Shown here in pieces: positions 31,138-39,569 of a stretch of 64,000 nt of DNA; the first letter of the stretch is position 1, and the number at the start of each line of letters is the position of its first letter. The notes below the pieces were generated by a model, which was given only the letters and a program-made list of their open reading frames with translations, searched no databases and was not told the origin of the DNA. Position numbers and translations under genes: made by a program. The DNA lies in the NCBI RefSeq assembly GCF_003367905.1, contig NZ_CP029462.1:434001-498000 (forward strand), written 5' to 3'. This DNA is from Megasphaera stantonii (GTDB taxonomy: Bacteria > Bacillota > Negativicutes > Veillonellales > Megasphaeraceae).

Positions 31138-31686
31138 AATAAATAACCTCTTTTTCACATGATGATACTTACATTTTACCGCATGTTTCCTAGCATTGTC
31201 TACTGGTTTTATATGCGTTCCTTTCGTACAGATGTTTTATAACAATTAAATAAACGTTTAATCGTCTTTTAGCCACCACACTACCATACCAGTCAAAACG
31301 TATAGATGCCCCTAGTCACAAACAGCACCATATTACTCCACTATCGCAAGCCTATAGATACACACATTTTCCCACGTCTCCACGTGTACCATTTATTAAA
31401 CGCATTAGACACAAGCAGGGCGCTTGATGTACAATAAGCACACAATAAGCGCCACAACAGCCATTACGGCGCTACAATATGCGCATAATGATATATCAAA
31501 AGATTATGGCATATGTAGCTTGATGTATCGTATGGTATGCAAAATGTTCGCAATGAGTGACATATGGTCAGCTGGCAGTTAATATGATTCAATGCAGGCA
31601 CCCCTACGGGGGAACACGCACGAATCCAATTCCATATATACCCACTCACAAATTTTTTAAAATTTTCAACTTAGGATGGTGATAAC
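31138..31686. other. Intergenic region between the exported orphan and the integrase
   Basis: About 550 bp without a convincing gene. It holds the orphan promoter at its left, a GCTTGATGTA word present twice (near 31423 and 31518), a GCGCTT/AAGCGC pair and a small CCCCTACGGGG hairpin (31601-31611) near the integrase. A 61-codon minus frame (31464-31649) is cysteine/histidine-rich and looks like noise. Confidence 0.5.
31173..31202 (-). promoter_or_regulatory. Promoter of the exported orphan gene
   Basis: Minus-strand TAGACA (31197-31202), 18 bp, TAAAAT (31173-31178). Confidence 0.5.
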
Positions 31687-32805
31687 ATGGCAACTAAAAG
31701 ACGGAACAAAGGTGAAGGCAGCATCACACAACTATCCAATGGAAAATACAAGATGACAATTACCATTGGAAAAGGATTAGATGGTAAACAGAAACGTAAA
31801 TCCATCACCGCAGCTACGAAAAAGGAACTATTTGATAAAGCAGCTTATGTAAAGGCGCAATATGGGGTGATGACACAAGCAGAAATACAAGCTCAGCTTA
31901 GCACCGAAACATATCGTGAGTTCTCAAAAAAGATGGCAGCATTACAAGAAGCTGGTCTGACGGAGAACACAAAGAACACCTACAATAATATAGACGAGAA
32001 ATACCTATTACCCCGTCTAGGAGACAGCAGGATGAAGGACATAACACCTCACATGTGCGAAACTCTTATCTGTGATTTATTATGGCAAAATAAGCTTTCT
32101 GGATCTACTTTACGAGGCATAAAGTCCCGAATGAGCTATATGTTTAAACAAGCAGTAAAACGAGACATACTTGCTGTTAACCCACTAGATAAAACAGACA
32201 TAACGTTGCCCCCTAAAAATAGGAAGGCACTTATGACCTTGCCTACAGTAGAAAAGATGCAGGAATTGTTGACATATATGAAAGAAAAAAGACCAAACTT
32301 ATACCCCATGGTGTACACAGCCATCTACACAGGAATGCGTAGAGGTGAGCTGTTAGGGCTTAAATGGCCTTGTGTAGATTTCGATAAAAAGACTATTACG
32401 ATCAATAATCAAATCACGGATAGAGGGAATAGCGATGCTCCTTTAAAAACAGAAACAAGCTATCGGACAATATATGTCAGCGATAAGCTATTAGCGGTAT
32501 TGAAAGATGTTCCACACAAATCCCAGTACGTGTTCACCTCACCTGCTACAGGTACACACTATTCTAGGGGTGTCACTACAAATCTAAAAAATATCTTTAG
32601 AGAGGTAAATATGCCTGAACACTTCTCCATGCACGACTTGCGCCATTTTCATGCGACACAGCTAATTATGCATAATGCAAATATTAAAGTTGTAAGTCGG
32701 CGACTGGGACACAAGGATATTAAAGTGACACTCGACCTATATTTCAACTTCATGCCATCTATGGATGAAGAAGCTAGTCGCATTATGGACACCATCATAG
32801 ACTAA
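31687..32805 (+). CDS. Tyrosine recombinase / phage integrase
   Basis: A 372-residue integrase. Residues 1-60 form an arm-binding domain (GEGSITQLSNGKYKMTITIGKGLDGKQKRKSI); about 75-165 is the SAM-like core-binding domain; the catalytic domain has R218 (TGMRRGEL), a candidate Lys near 254, H316-x-x-R319 (HDLRH), H342 (LGHKDI) and the nucleophile Y352 (LDLYF). All catalytic residues are present. AGGATGG lies upstream. Located next to the right attachment repeat and divergent from the terminase genes. Confidence 0.92.
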   Translation: MATKRRNKGEGSITQLSNGKYKMTITIGKGLDGKQKRKSITAATKKELFDKAAYVKAQYGVMTQAEIQAQLSTETYREFSKKMAALQEAGLTENTKNTYNNIDEKYLLPRLGDSRMKDITPHMCETLICDLLWQNKLSGSTLRGIKSRMSYMFKQAVKRDILAVNPLDKTDITLPPKNRKALMTLPTVEKMQELLTYMKEKRPNLYPMVYTAIYTGMRRGELLGLKWPCVDFDKKTITINNQITDRGNSDAPLKTETSYRTIYVSDKLLAVLKDVPHKSQYVFTSPATGTHYSRGVTTNLKNIFREVNMPEHFSMHDLRHFHATQLIMHNANIKVVSRRLGHKDIKVTLDLYFNFMPSMDEEASRIMDTIID

Positions 32806-32876
32806 AATCACCTTTCGCAAACTAAAGGATTTCTAACCTGGGCAATGCAGGTCACTTTAGTTAACTAAAGCTAATC

Positions 32877-32897
32877 TTAGTGCTTATAAGTGCTTAT
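32877..32897. repeat. Right copy of the 21-bp island-end repeat
   Basis: Matches 27245-27265 at 20 of 21 positions, again as two AGTGCTTAT words in tandem. Confidence 0.6.
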
Positions 32898-32972
32898 CGT
32901 TAGATTTTCGGGGATTATCAGAATAAGAATGGCTTAATGGAGCGGCTATTTAGCTACATTCTCCGTATTATG

Positions 32973-32993
32973 GCATAGTTTTATATTTTACCA
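32973..32993. repeat. Right attachment-site repeat (attR candidate)
   Basis: Shares GCATAGTTTTATA-N3-TACCA with 27191-27211; same orientation. Confidence 0.6.
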
Positions 32994-33286
32994 TAGAAAC
33001 TCGCATTTTAACAGTATAGTACTTATATATTATAATACATTTTCACTCTATATAAAAGGCCGCCTTTTCTCTATGCGCCGGCCTTTTCCGTATGCTGGAA
33101 TTTTATTTTAATATATACGAAATATACGTCGCGAATCCATTATAAATTAAAGAAAGGGCCCATTATTTTTAATATTTCCCATAGCAATACCAAACTATCT
33201 CGTCGGCATGAATAATAACATTTGCTACTTTTCCGCTTTTCCAGTACAATAAGAACAGTTTTTCAAAATGAAAAGAGGAGGAAGCC

Positions 33287-34156
33287 ATGGATTACGATAC
33301 GAGGGACAAAAAACGATATATACGCGCGTCCCGCTGGGTCAAGCCGGACCCGGACGTTCAGAATCCGACGCGGTACTACGCCGTCAGCAGAGGCCGGCGC
33401 ATCGGCATCTTTACGGATTTCGCCAAATACGAAAGGGCTACGCAAGGCTTTAAGGGCGCCCGCTCCAAAAGCTTCAAATACTATAAGCAGGCCCGGCGCT
33501 GGCTCTATCGGGAACTGTTCGCCAAGCCCGGCGAGTATCCCCTCGAAAGGCGGCAGAAAAAAGAGCTGGCCCGCCGCAGGTCTTTATCCTCTCAAGTCAA
33601 GGACTTCATCCGCACCCTCGACGCCAGCCGCATCTACGCCGTCGACGTCGAGATGACCGACCTTTCCTCCGACGGCGAAATTCTGCAGGTTTCCATCGTC
33701 AACGGCCGGAACGCCGTCATATACAACCAATATTTCAAGCCGGAACACCAAACGGAATGGGACGATACGGTACCCATCCACCACATCACGCCGGAACGCG
33801 TACAGGACTCCCCTTCCTTCAGCAGCTACGCCCCGCTGTTCAGCAAGCTGTTTGCCCAGGCCCAGCTTATCGTAGGCTACAATACGATGCAGGACGTGCG
33901 CATGCTGCAGCAGGCCGGCGTCGCATTTCCGCCGGCCCTGCCGATACTCGACGCCGGCGAAGCCTATTCCTTCATTCATTCGGAGCATCAGCCCGTGCGC
34001 TCCTACGCCAAGCTGAAGGACTGCGCCGCCCACTACGGCTACGGAGAAACTCAGTGGCACGACAGCCTGGCCGACGCAGCGGCGACGCTCTACTGCTTCC
34101 AGGCCATGATGGACGACGAAAACGCCCTGTTCCAGCTGTTCCACGCCAATCCCTAA
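33287..34156 (+). CDS. RNase H1 hybrid-binding domain fused to DEDDh 3'-5' exonuclease
   Basis: A 289-residue protein. Residues about 29-73 (RYYAVSRGRRIGIFTDFAKYERATQGFKGARSKSFKYYKQARRWL) match the viroplasmin/RNase H1 N-terminal RNA:DNA hybrid-binding domain. Residues about 115-285 form a DnaQ-like exonuclease: ExoI D120-x-E122 (VDVEM), ExoII D203 (NTMQDVRM), ExoIII H258...D263 (WHDSLADAA). All four catalytic residues are present. GAGGAGG precedes the start. Hybrid-binding domains are usually joined to RNase H; joining to an exonuclease suggests action on R-loops or primer RNA, an inference. Confidence 0.82.
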   Translation: MDYDTRDKKRYIRASRWVKPDPDVQNPTRYYAVSRGRRIGIFTDFAKYERATQGFKGARSKSFKYYKQARRWLYRELFAKPGEYPLERRQKKELARRRSLSSQVKDFIRTLDASRIYAVDVEMTDLSSDGEILQVSIVNGRNAVIYNQYFKPEHQTEWDDTVPIHHITPERVQDSPSFSSYAPLFSKLFAQAQLIVGYNTMQDVRMLQQAGVAFPPALPILDAGEAYSFIHSEHQPVRSYAKLKDCAAHYGYGETQWHDSLADAAATLYCFQAMMDDENALFQLFHANP

Positions 34157-34162
34157 GGCAGA

Positions 34163-34204
34163 CAAAACGCCCGCTCTTGCTTCTGAAAAGGCAAAAGCGG
34201 GCGT
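34163..34204. terminator. Terminator between the exonuclease and hpf genes
   Basis: ACGCCCGCTCTTGC pairs with GCAAAAGCGGGCGT (34191-34204), partly mismatched. On the minus strand it is followed by TTTT and ends the hpf transcript; it may serve both convergent genes. Confidence 0.75.
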
Positions 34205-34235
34205 ATCGTATATCTGTATCAGTCAAGCATGGCTC

Positions 34236-34760
34236 TTAGAGTTCCGGTTCAATCAAGCCGTATTTGCCGTGTTTCCGTTTGTATACGACGCTGATCGTAT
34301 CGGTCTTGGAGTTGAGGAATACGAAGAAGTCGTGGCCTACGAGGTTCATCTGCAAAATAGCTTCTTCGACGTCCATCGGGCGGGCGGCAAATTTCTTCGT
34401 TCTGGCGATTTCAAAGGTTTCTTCCGGTTCCGCCGGCCCTTCTACCAAGGCGGCGTTGAAGGACGAGCCCTTCATGCGGCGAGCCAATTTCGTTTTATAT
34501 TTATGGATTTGGCGAACCATCTTGTCGTATACCAAATCGATAGCGGCATACATATCGTCGTTCGCTTCGACGCCGCGGAGGACGACGCCGTCTACTTTCA
34601 AGGTAATTTCTGCAATCTTACGGTCTTTTTCAACGGAAAGCATCGCTTGTACGTTTACTTCGTTGTCGAAATATTTCGTCACTTTCTTTTCGCGTTTCAA
34701 TACATAGTCTTTCAGAGCTTGCGTAATTTCTAAGTTCTTGCCTCTAACAGTTGTTGCCAT
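34236..34760 (-). CDS. hpf: Ribosome hibernation promoting factor, long form
   Basis: A 174-residue long HPF. The N-terminal domain (about 1-100: VRGKNLEITQALKDYVLKREKKVTKYFDNEVNVQAMLSVEKDRKIAEITLKVDG) binds the 30S subunit at the decoding region; the C-terminal domain (about 120-174: RTKKFAARPMDVEEAILQMNLVGHDFFVFLNSKTDTISVVYKRKHGKYGLIEPEL) dimerises ribosomes into 100S particles in stationary phase. Single gene unit with a terminator after it. Confidence 0.93.
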   Translation of the reverse strand: MATTVRGKNLEITQALKDYVLKREKKVTKYFDNEVNVQAMLSVEKDRKIAEITLKVDGVVLRGVEANDDMYAAIDLVYDKMVRQIHKYKTKLARRMKGSSFNAALVEGPAEPEETFEIARTKKFAARPMDVEEAILQMNLVGHDFFVFLNSKTDTISVVYKRKHGKYGLIEPEL

Positions 34761-34940
34761 AAAAATCCCTTCCTTTCCGTCGGGAAGTCCATCAGATACG
34801 ATATGGCTTTCCTACCTCATGGTTGCTTCCCTTATATATATAATATTCCACAGGGATATAGGAAATCCTTCTTGTGATTTTAATTATTTTGCAGAAAACC
34901 TAAAGCCTGCAAGGGAGAGAAGCGCTCCAGCCTTTCCGGC

Positions 34941-36356
34941 TCACAACCCGCAGTCAAATAAAGCCTGAGGCTCGGTGAATTCAAGCATGCCGTCCATCCC
35001 GCCTTCGCGGCCGATGCCGCTGTGCTTAAAGCCGCCGAAGGGCGCCGTCACGTCGCGCGGCCCGTCGTTGATATAGACGTTGCCCGACCGGATGCGCCGC
35101 GCCGTCGCGACTGCCTGCTCTTTCGGCCCCCAGACGGCGGCGTTCAGGCCGTACGGCGTGTCGTTGGCAATGGTTGCGGCCTCTTCTTCCGTGTCATACG
35201 TAAGGACACAGAGGACGGGGCCGAAGATTTCTTCGCGGGCGATGATCATGTCGTTCGTCACATCGGTAAAAATCGTCGGATAGACATAATATCCCTTCTC
35301 CGGAGCCGGCGGCAGCCCTCCTGCCAGCAGGGCCGCGCCTTCGTCGATTCCCTTCTGGATATAGGAGCATACCGTCTGGAATTGATGCTCCGACGCGACG
35401 GGCCCCACCTTGACGGCCGGGTCGGTTGGATCGCCGACGACGTATTCCGGAAGCAGCTGCAGCAGCAGCCGTTCGACAGTCTCTTTATCGTCTTTCGGGA
35501 CGACGAGGCGCGACAAGGCCGTGCAGGTCTGCCCCGAATTGAGAAAGATGGAATCGAGGCACATGCGCGCCGCCCCTTCGTAGTCTGCGCCTTTCAAAAT
35601 AACGCAGGGCGACTTGCCGCCCAATTCCATGCTGATGCGCTTCATCGTCGCCAACGCCCTGCGGGCTACGCCGACGCCGGCTTCCGTCGATCCCGTAAAG
35701 GATATCATATCGATCAGGGGATGGTCGCACATGGCATTTCCGATTTGACTGCCCCGGCCGGTTACGAGGTTGAACACGCCTTTGGGGAATCCGGCCTTAT
35801 GAAAAGCCTCTGTCAGATAATAGGCAGCTAAGGGCGTATGCTGACTCGGCTTCAGCACAACCGTATTGCCTACGAGAATCGCCGGGACGACCTTCTGGAT
35901 AATCTGCCCCAAGGGATAATTCCACGGCGTAATGCAGCCGACGACGCCGACGGGCTCCCGGTATACCGTCGACTGGGGCAGGGTTTCCACCAAGGGAAGG
36001 CCAGCCGCCAAGTCGATATACGACTGGGTGCGCACGTACTGGTATCGGACGTGGCTGGCCGCGGCAAAGGACACGGGAGCTCCCAATTCCTTGACAATGC
36101 AGTCTGTCAGCTGCGGCTCCATCTCTTTAAAATACGTCAGCATCTTCTTCATGTACTCCATCCGTTCCGATAAAGGCGTCGCCGCCCAAGCCGGAAGGGC
36201 CGCTGCCGCAGCCTTCGCCGCTTTGTCGACGTCAGCGTCGTTTCCTGCAGGCACGCAAGCGAATCTCTCTTGATTCGCCGGATTTTCTACATCGATATAA
36301 GCTCCTGACGCGCTGGGCGTCCACGCTCCGTCTATGTACAGCATTTTAAAATTCAT
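34941..36356 (-). CDS. NAD(P)-dependent aldehyde dehydrogenase
   Basis: A 471-residue ALDH, full length. The start ATG at 36356 is preceded by GAGGTG. Cofactor motif ITPWNYPLGQIIQKVVPAILVGNTVVLKPSQHTP; GSTEAGVGV; catalytic Glu in SMELGGKSPCVI; catalytic Cys in NSGQTCTALSR; PFGGFKHSGIGREGG near the C-terminus. Oxidises aldehydes to acids; substrate not evident. The next minus-strand gene upstream is superoxide reductase, with a terminator between them. Confidence 0.88.
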   Translation of the reverse strand: MNFKMLYIDGAWTPSASGAYIDVENPANQERFACVPAGNDADVDKAAKAAAAALPAWAATPLSERMEYMKKMLTYFKEMEPQLTDCIVKELGAPVSFAAASHVRYQYVRTQSYIDLAAGLPLVETLPQSTVYREPVGVVGCITPWNYPLGQIIQKVVPAILVGNTVVLKPSQHTPLAAYYLTEAFHKAGFPKGVFNLVTGRGSQIGNAMCDHPLIDMISFTGSTEAGVGVARRALATMKRISMELGGKSPCVILKGADYEGAARMCLDSIFLNSGQTCTALSRLVVPKDDKETVERLLLQLLPEYVVGDPTDPAVKVGPVASEHQFQTVCSYIQKGIDEGAALLAGGLPPAPEKGYYVYPTIFTDVTNDMIIAREEIFGPVLCVLTYDTEEEAATIANDTPYGLNAAVWGPKEQAVATARRIRSGNVYINDGPRDVTAPFGGFKHSGIGREGGMDGMLEFTEPQALFDCGL

Positions 36357-36390
36357 AGGGCTCACCTCGATTTTCTCTCATACGTATGCC

Positions 36391-36431
36391 AAAACTGCCG
36401 CACGAAGAACAGGATTTCCTTCATGCGGCAG
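36391..36431 (-). terminator. Terminator after the superoxide reductase gene
   Basis: Minus-strand CTGCCGCATGAAG pairs with CTTCGTGCGGCAG, followed by TTTTGG. Confidence 0.78.
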
Positions 36432-36490
36432 CGCCTCGTTTCGTTTATCGGCAGAAACCATTGCCTCTGCCTATATGGGATATTTGCGAA

Positions 36491-36865
36491 TTATACTTCC
36501 GTTTTCCATAACCCGTGGAGGTTGCAGTATGCGTATACGACGCCGGAAGTTCCTTCAAATTCGGCCTTCGGCGCTTCGCCGGGATTCAGATAACGGATAT
36601 CAACGGATTTGTCCGATACCAGGGCAATCCATTCGATGTAGTGCTTTTCTTCCATCGGATGCGTTACCGAGCCGACTTCGACCAATAAGCGGCCGCCCTC
36701 TTTCCGTACAGCCGGCACGTGTTTTTCCTTCGCGGCGTCTACAGAATCGGCAACTAAGCGAACCAATTTCTGACCGTCTACGACGACTTCCTGTTCAGCC
36801 TGAACGCCTACGACTGCTAAAATAGAATTATCTTTTTCATTGCGGTAAAATTCTACATGTTTCAT
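36491..36865 (-). CDS. Superoxide reductase (desulfoferrodoxin family, no Cys4 domain)
   Basis: A 124-residue protein that reduces superoxide to peroxide in anaerobes. The Fe(His)4Cys centre is visible: H49 (EKHVP), H69 (HPM), H75 (KHYIEW), and C114/H117 (CNLHGLW). Unlike classic desulfoferrodoxin, the N-terminal desulforedoxin-like Cys4 site is missing: residues 1-36 have no Cys (MKHVEFYRNEKDNSILAVVG), though the length of the extension is retained, like class III enzymes that lost the site. Strong promoter with AT-rich dyads upstream. Confidence 0.87.
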   Translation of the reverse strand: MKHVEFYRNEKDNSILAVVGVQAEQEVVVDGQKLVRLVADSVDAAKEKHVPAVRKEGGRLLVEVGSVTHPMEEKHYIEWIALVSDKSVDIRYLNPGEAPKAEFEGTSGVVYAYCNLHGLWKTEV

Positions 36866-36917
36866 GGTGAAATCTCCTTTATCTATGCGTAAAATAATTT
36901 TAAAATTTCTTTCTATC

Positions 36918-36994
36918 TAATAATTATTATCTCTTGCTATGGTCTTATTGTATACCATTTCAGTGGAAAAGTCAATAATAAATAACGATTATTT
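36918..36994 (-). promoter_or_regulatory. Superoxide reductase promoter with flanking Fur/PerR-like dyads
   Basis: Minus-strand TTGACT (36970-36975), 17 bp, TACAAT (36947-36952). A perfect 12-bp palindrome TAATAATTATTA (36918-36929) lies in the leader, and AAATAACGATTATTT (36980-36994; AAATAA-N3-TTATTT) lies just upstream of the -35. Both resemble Fur/PerR-type AT-rich boxes, fitting a peroxide or iron response. Confidence 0.6.
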
Positions 36995-37222
36995 TTTATT
37001 ATTTTCTAATGAATACAGCATGTTATGGTAAAATAATTACGGAGAAACTTTACTGTATAAAAGCGAAAAATATATAAAGCAACGCCAATATCAGTACCGG
37101 CACGCTTCCCTAAAAAAACTCATTTCAATCTGATAAGAATAGAACACGGGATATTTTCATTTCTATTAGGGCTTAGTCACGTTAATTAGAACAGTAGGAC
37201 ACGTCGTATGTCCACTCTTTTT

Positions 37223-37266
37223 GAAAAAAATAAGGCAACGGCAGATATATGACACCTGTCGTTACC
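37223..37266 (-). terminator. Terminator after the 37289-38494 MFS gene
   Basis: Minus-strand GGTAACGACAG pairs with CTGCCGTTGCC (G-U allowed), followed by TTATTTTTTT. Confidence 0.78.
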
Positions 37267-37288
37267 CTAACATTTACTATAAAACCAA

Positions 37289-38494
37289 TTATTTCTGCGC
37301 CGTTGCCGGAACAACGCGGACGGCTTTCACGCTTCGACGTCCGTACAGGCCATAATATAAGAAAAAGCAGACGATGGCGATGACGCCGGCTACGGCGTAT
37401 AACTGGGGGAACGTAAGCATGCGGTGCAGCATTCCTAAGACGTACGGCCCTACGCCAAGGCCCAGATCCAAGGCGACGAAATACGTCGACAAGGCCACGC
37501 TGACGCGGTGAGACGGCGTCAATTTAATACATACGGCCTGTCCGTTCGACATAAACGTCCCGTATCCCAGCCCGACGAAAACGCCGGCCAGGAGAAGCTG
37601 CCATGCCGTACCTGTCGCATACAGCAGAAACAATCCGGCGGCCAGGCAGAGATAGCACGGATAGAGGACGTAATTTTCTCCCTTCCGGTCGAAGATAATG
37701 CCCGTCAGCGGCCTCGTCACCGTAATGACGACGGCGTACACGACGAAGAAGAACGTGCCAGCCTGTACGAGGTGAATTTCTCTGGCATAGGAAGCCAAAA
37801 ACGTCAGTACGCTGGAATAGGCGAAGCCCATGAGGAATCCGATAAAGGAAATCGTCATGACGCGGCGTTCCACGTAATTATCGACAGATATGGCTTTCAT
37901 ATACGCCCGTTCTTCCTCGCTCAGTTCGATTTCGTCTACGTGGAGGAAGACGCAGCCGACGGCACAGGCAATGACTAAGACCGTGCAGAGGCCAATGATA
38001 AAGCGGAAGTCCGTAATCAGCATGAGGAACATGCCCAAAAACGGCCCGATAGCCGCGGCCAGGCTGGTGCTCAAGCCGTAATAATTGATGCCTTCGCCCC
38101 GTTTATCTGCCGGGATACAGGCGGAAATAATCGTATTGGTAGCCGTCGAGACAATACCGTAAGCCAAGCCGTTCAGCAGGCGGATGATATACATGACGGT
38201 CAAATTCGGAATATAAAAGTATAATAATGTCGTAATCAGGTAAAATAAAATTCCTCCATACAAGGTGCGGCGGCGCGTATACAACTCGATGGCCTTGCCG
38301 AACTGCAGGCGCGCCAGCAGCGTGCCAACGATAAAGATGCCAGATGCCAGCCCGGCTTCGCTAAGCGACGCATTCAGCTGATCTTTCGCCACCACGGCGA
38401 TAATGACCATGAGCAAATAATAAATCAAATACACGACGAAATTAATTCCCGTATCCAACAGGAAATCTTTATTCCATAGCGATTTCTGTTCCAT
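37289..38494 (-). CDS. MFS transporter
   Basis: A 401-residue major facilitator with about 12 membrane segments: SLWNKDFLLDTGINFVVYLIYYLLMVIIAVVAKDQLNAS opens TM1, GIIFDRKGENYVLYP is the loop of the second half, and LLARLQFGKAIELYTRRRTLYGG is the loop 2-3 motif. Resembles the multidrug/efflux-like group in Firmicutes. ATG at 38494 has AAGGAG upstream at rather long spacing (14 nt), so a longer frame to 38527 (TTG) is possible. It lies downstream of a LysR gene on the same strand. Confidence 0.82.
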   Translation of the reverse strand: MEQKSLWNKDFLLDTGINFVVYLIYYLLMVIIAVVAKDQLNASLSEAGLASGIFIVGTLLARLQFGKAIELYTRRRTLYGGILFYLITTLLYFYIPNLTVMYIIRLLNGLAYGIVSTATNTIISACIPADKRGEGINYYGLSTSLAAAIGPFLGMFLMLITDFRFIIGLCTVLVIACAVGCVFLHVDEIELSEEERAYMKAISVDNYVERRVMTISFIGFLMGFAYSSVLTFLASYAREIHLVQAGTFFFVVYAVVITVTRPLTGIIFDRKGENYVLYPCYLCLAAGLFLLYATGTAWQLLLAGVFVGLGYGTFMSNGQAVCIKLTPSHRVSVALSTYFVALDLGLGVGPYVLGMLHRMLTFPQLYAVAGVIAIVCFFLYYGLYGRRSVKAVRVVPATAQK

Positions 38495-38599
38495 ACGTCT
38501 ACATACAACTCCTTTACTTGAATTCAAGGAGAATTGTACTCCTTCCCGTATGGTTTGTATAACAGAAAAAAACGATGTTTGTCATAAAAAACGGCGATG

Positions 38600-39496
38600 T
38601 CACGACGGTACGTGATACGTTCGCTTCATATAGTCGACAAAGACCTGAATGGCCTCGTACCTGGGATTGCTCCGCTTGTACAGCAAGTAGCAAGGCAAAA
38701 CGATCGGCGGATCTACGTCGTACCAGCCGCCGACGACGCCCAGGGCTTTTAAAAAACGCTCCGGCAGCAGCGCGCCGATGCGGTTAGCTTGGCAATAATT
38801 CATCATCGCGTAGGGCGTAGAAAACCAAGCCTGCGTTTGCAGCGGCAAGGACGTATGAGCCGATAAAAATTGATTTAAATACTCGTTCATGACGTACTGC
38901 GGCGAATATTGAGCCAGGGGCTGCGAAGCGATGAAATCGGCCGTCGCAACTCCTCCGGAAACGACGATATGGGGCGCGTAGTAAACGATGGTTTCCTTAC
39001 AGAAGCAGACTTGCTCATAGCCGTCGATATCCATAGAAGGCAGGCGAAATAAGGATATAATGTCGAGCTCGTCGTTTCGGAGCTTCTGCAGCAATTCCTG
39101 CGCTTCCAAATTATATACCTGAAAGGAGGCCCCGCTGTAGTGCTGCTGAAAATAGGCTAAATGGCGGTTCATATGAATATCGCCCAGCGACAGCATGATG
39201 CCGATGGAAAGAGGCTGGGCTCTGCCGTCCATAGAACGCACTTCGTCTAAGCAACCCTCTAATTCGTCCAATATGGGCTCCAGCCGCTGAAATAATAGTT
39301 CGCCGGCTTTCGTCAAATGGCTGCCGCGGTTCGACCGGGCGATCAGACGGACGCCGACGACGTCTTCCAGCTTTTTAATCTGCGCGCTGAACGCCGACTG
39401 CGTAATGTTGGCCGCGTTGGCCGCAGATGTAAAATTGCCGTATTTTCCATATATAATAAAATTTTTTAATTGCTGCATACTTGGTAATTCAGCCAT
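38600..39496 (-). CDS. LysR family transcriptional regulator
   Basis: A 298-residue protein; HTH at about 1-60 (MQQLKNFIIYGKYGNFTSAANAANITQSAFSAQIKKLEDVVGVRLIARSNRGSHLTKAGELLF). The ATG at 39496 has AGGAG at good spacing; a longer frame to 39529 overlaps a terminator hairpin. The effector domain follows from about 90. It precedes the MFS gene by 105 bp on the same strand and may regulate it; the inducer is unknown. Confidence 0.85.
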   Translation of the reverse strand: MAELPSMQQLKNFIIYGKYGNFTSAANAANITQSAFSAQIKKLEDVVGVRLIARSNRGSHLTKAGELLFQRLEPILDELEGCLDEVRSMDGRAQPLSIGIMLSLGDIHMNRHLAYFQQHYSGASFQVYNLEAQELLQKLRNDELDIISLFRLPSMDIDGYEQVCFCKETIVYYAPHIVVSGGVATADFIASQPLAQYSPQYVMNEYLNQFLSAHTSLPLQTQAWFSTPYAMMNYCQANRIGALLPERFLKALGVVGGWYDVDPPIVLPCYLLYKRSNPRYEAIQVFVDYMKRTYHVPS

Positions 39497-39517
39497 AACG
39501 TCTCCTGTCGTACGTAC

Positions 39518-39549
39518 AGAAAGAGGCATGCCGCGGCATGCCTCTTTCT
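39518..39549 (-). terminator. Strong terminator palindrome after the DUF1292 gene
   Basis: A perfect 32-bp palindrome (half-site AGAAAGAGGCATGCCG, 39518-39533). It ends the alaS/ireB/ruvX/DUF1292 transcript, just upstream of the LysR start. Confidence 0.8.
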
Positions 39550-39569
39550 ATGCTACTATATACCTGTTC

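Larger units (their letters stand above)
27191..32993. mobile_element. About 5.8-kb integrative island with T7-type terminase genes
   Basis: The element is bounded by imperfect direct repeats, GCATAGTTTTATA plus TACCA (27191-27211 and 32973-32993, 18 of 21 identical). It is AT-rich compared with flanking core genes. It carries an excisionase-like gene, T7-like large and small terminase subunits, a Cys-rich phage protein, a coiled-coil gene pair, an exported unknown and a tyrosine integrase next to the right end. No capsid, portal, tail, polymerase or lysin genes are present. Whether it is a satellite, a remnant or an autonomous element cannot be decided from the sequence. Confidence 0.78.
32806..33286. 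other. Right end of the island and intergenic region before the exonuclease gene
   Basis: About 480 bp without a gene. Contains the perfect 16-bp palindrome CTTTAGTTAACTAAAG (32855-32870), the right 21-bp island repeat (32877-32897), the right attachment repeat (32973-32993) and, outside the island, a hairpin AAAAGGCCG/CGGCCTTTT (33054-33087) that can act as a terminator on the plus strand. Confidence 0.6.
36866..37288. other. Intergenic region upstream of the superoxide reductase gene
   Basis: About 420 bp. The left part is the promoter region of the superoxide reductase gene, the right part is the terminator of the MFS gene. A small GGACA/TGTCC hairpin (about 37198-37214) is also present. 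No gene is seen. Confidence 0.6.

Noticed and set aside
31464-31649. 61-codon minus-strand frame in the island
   Set aside because: No ribosome site, Cys/His-rich composition and no neighbours in an operon; probably chance.
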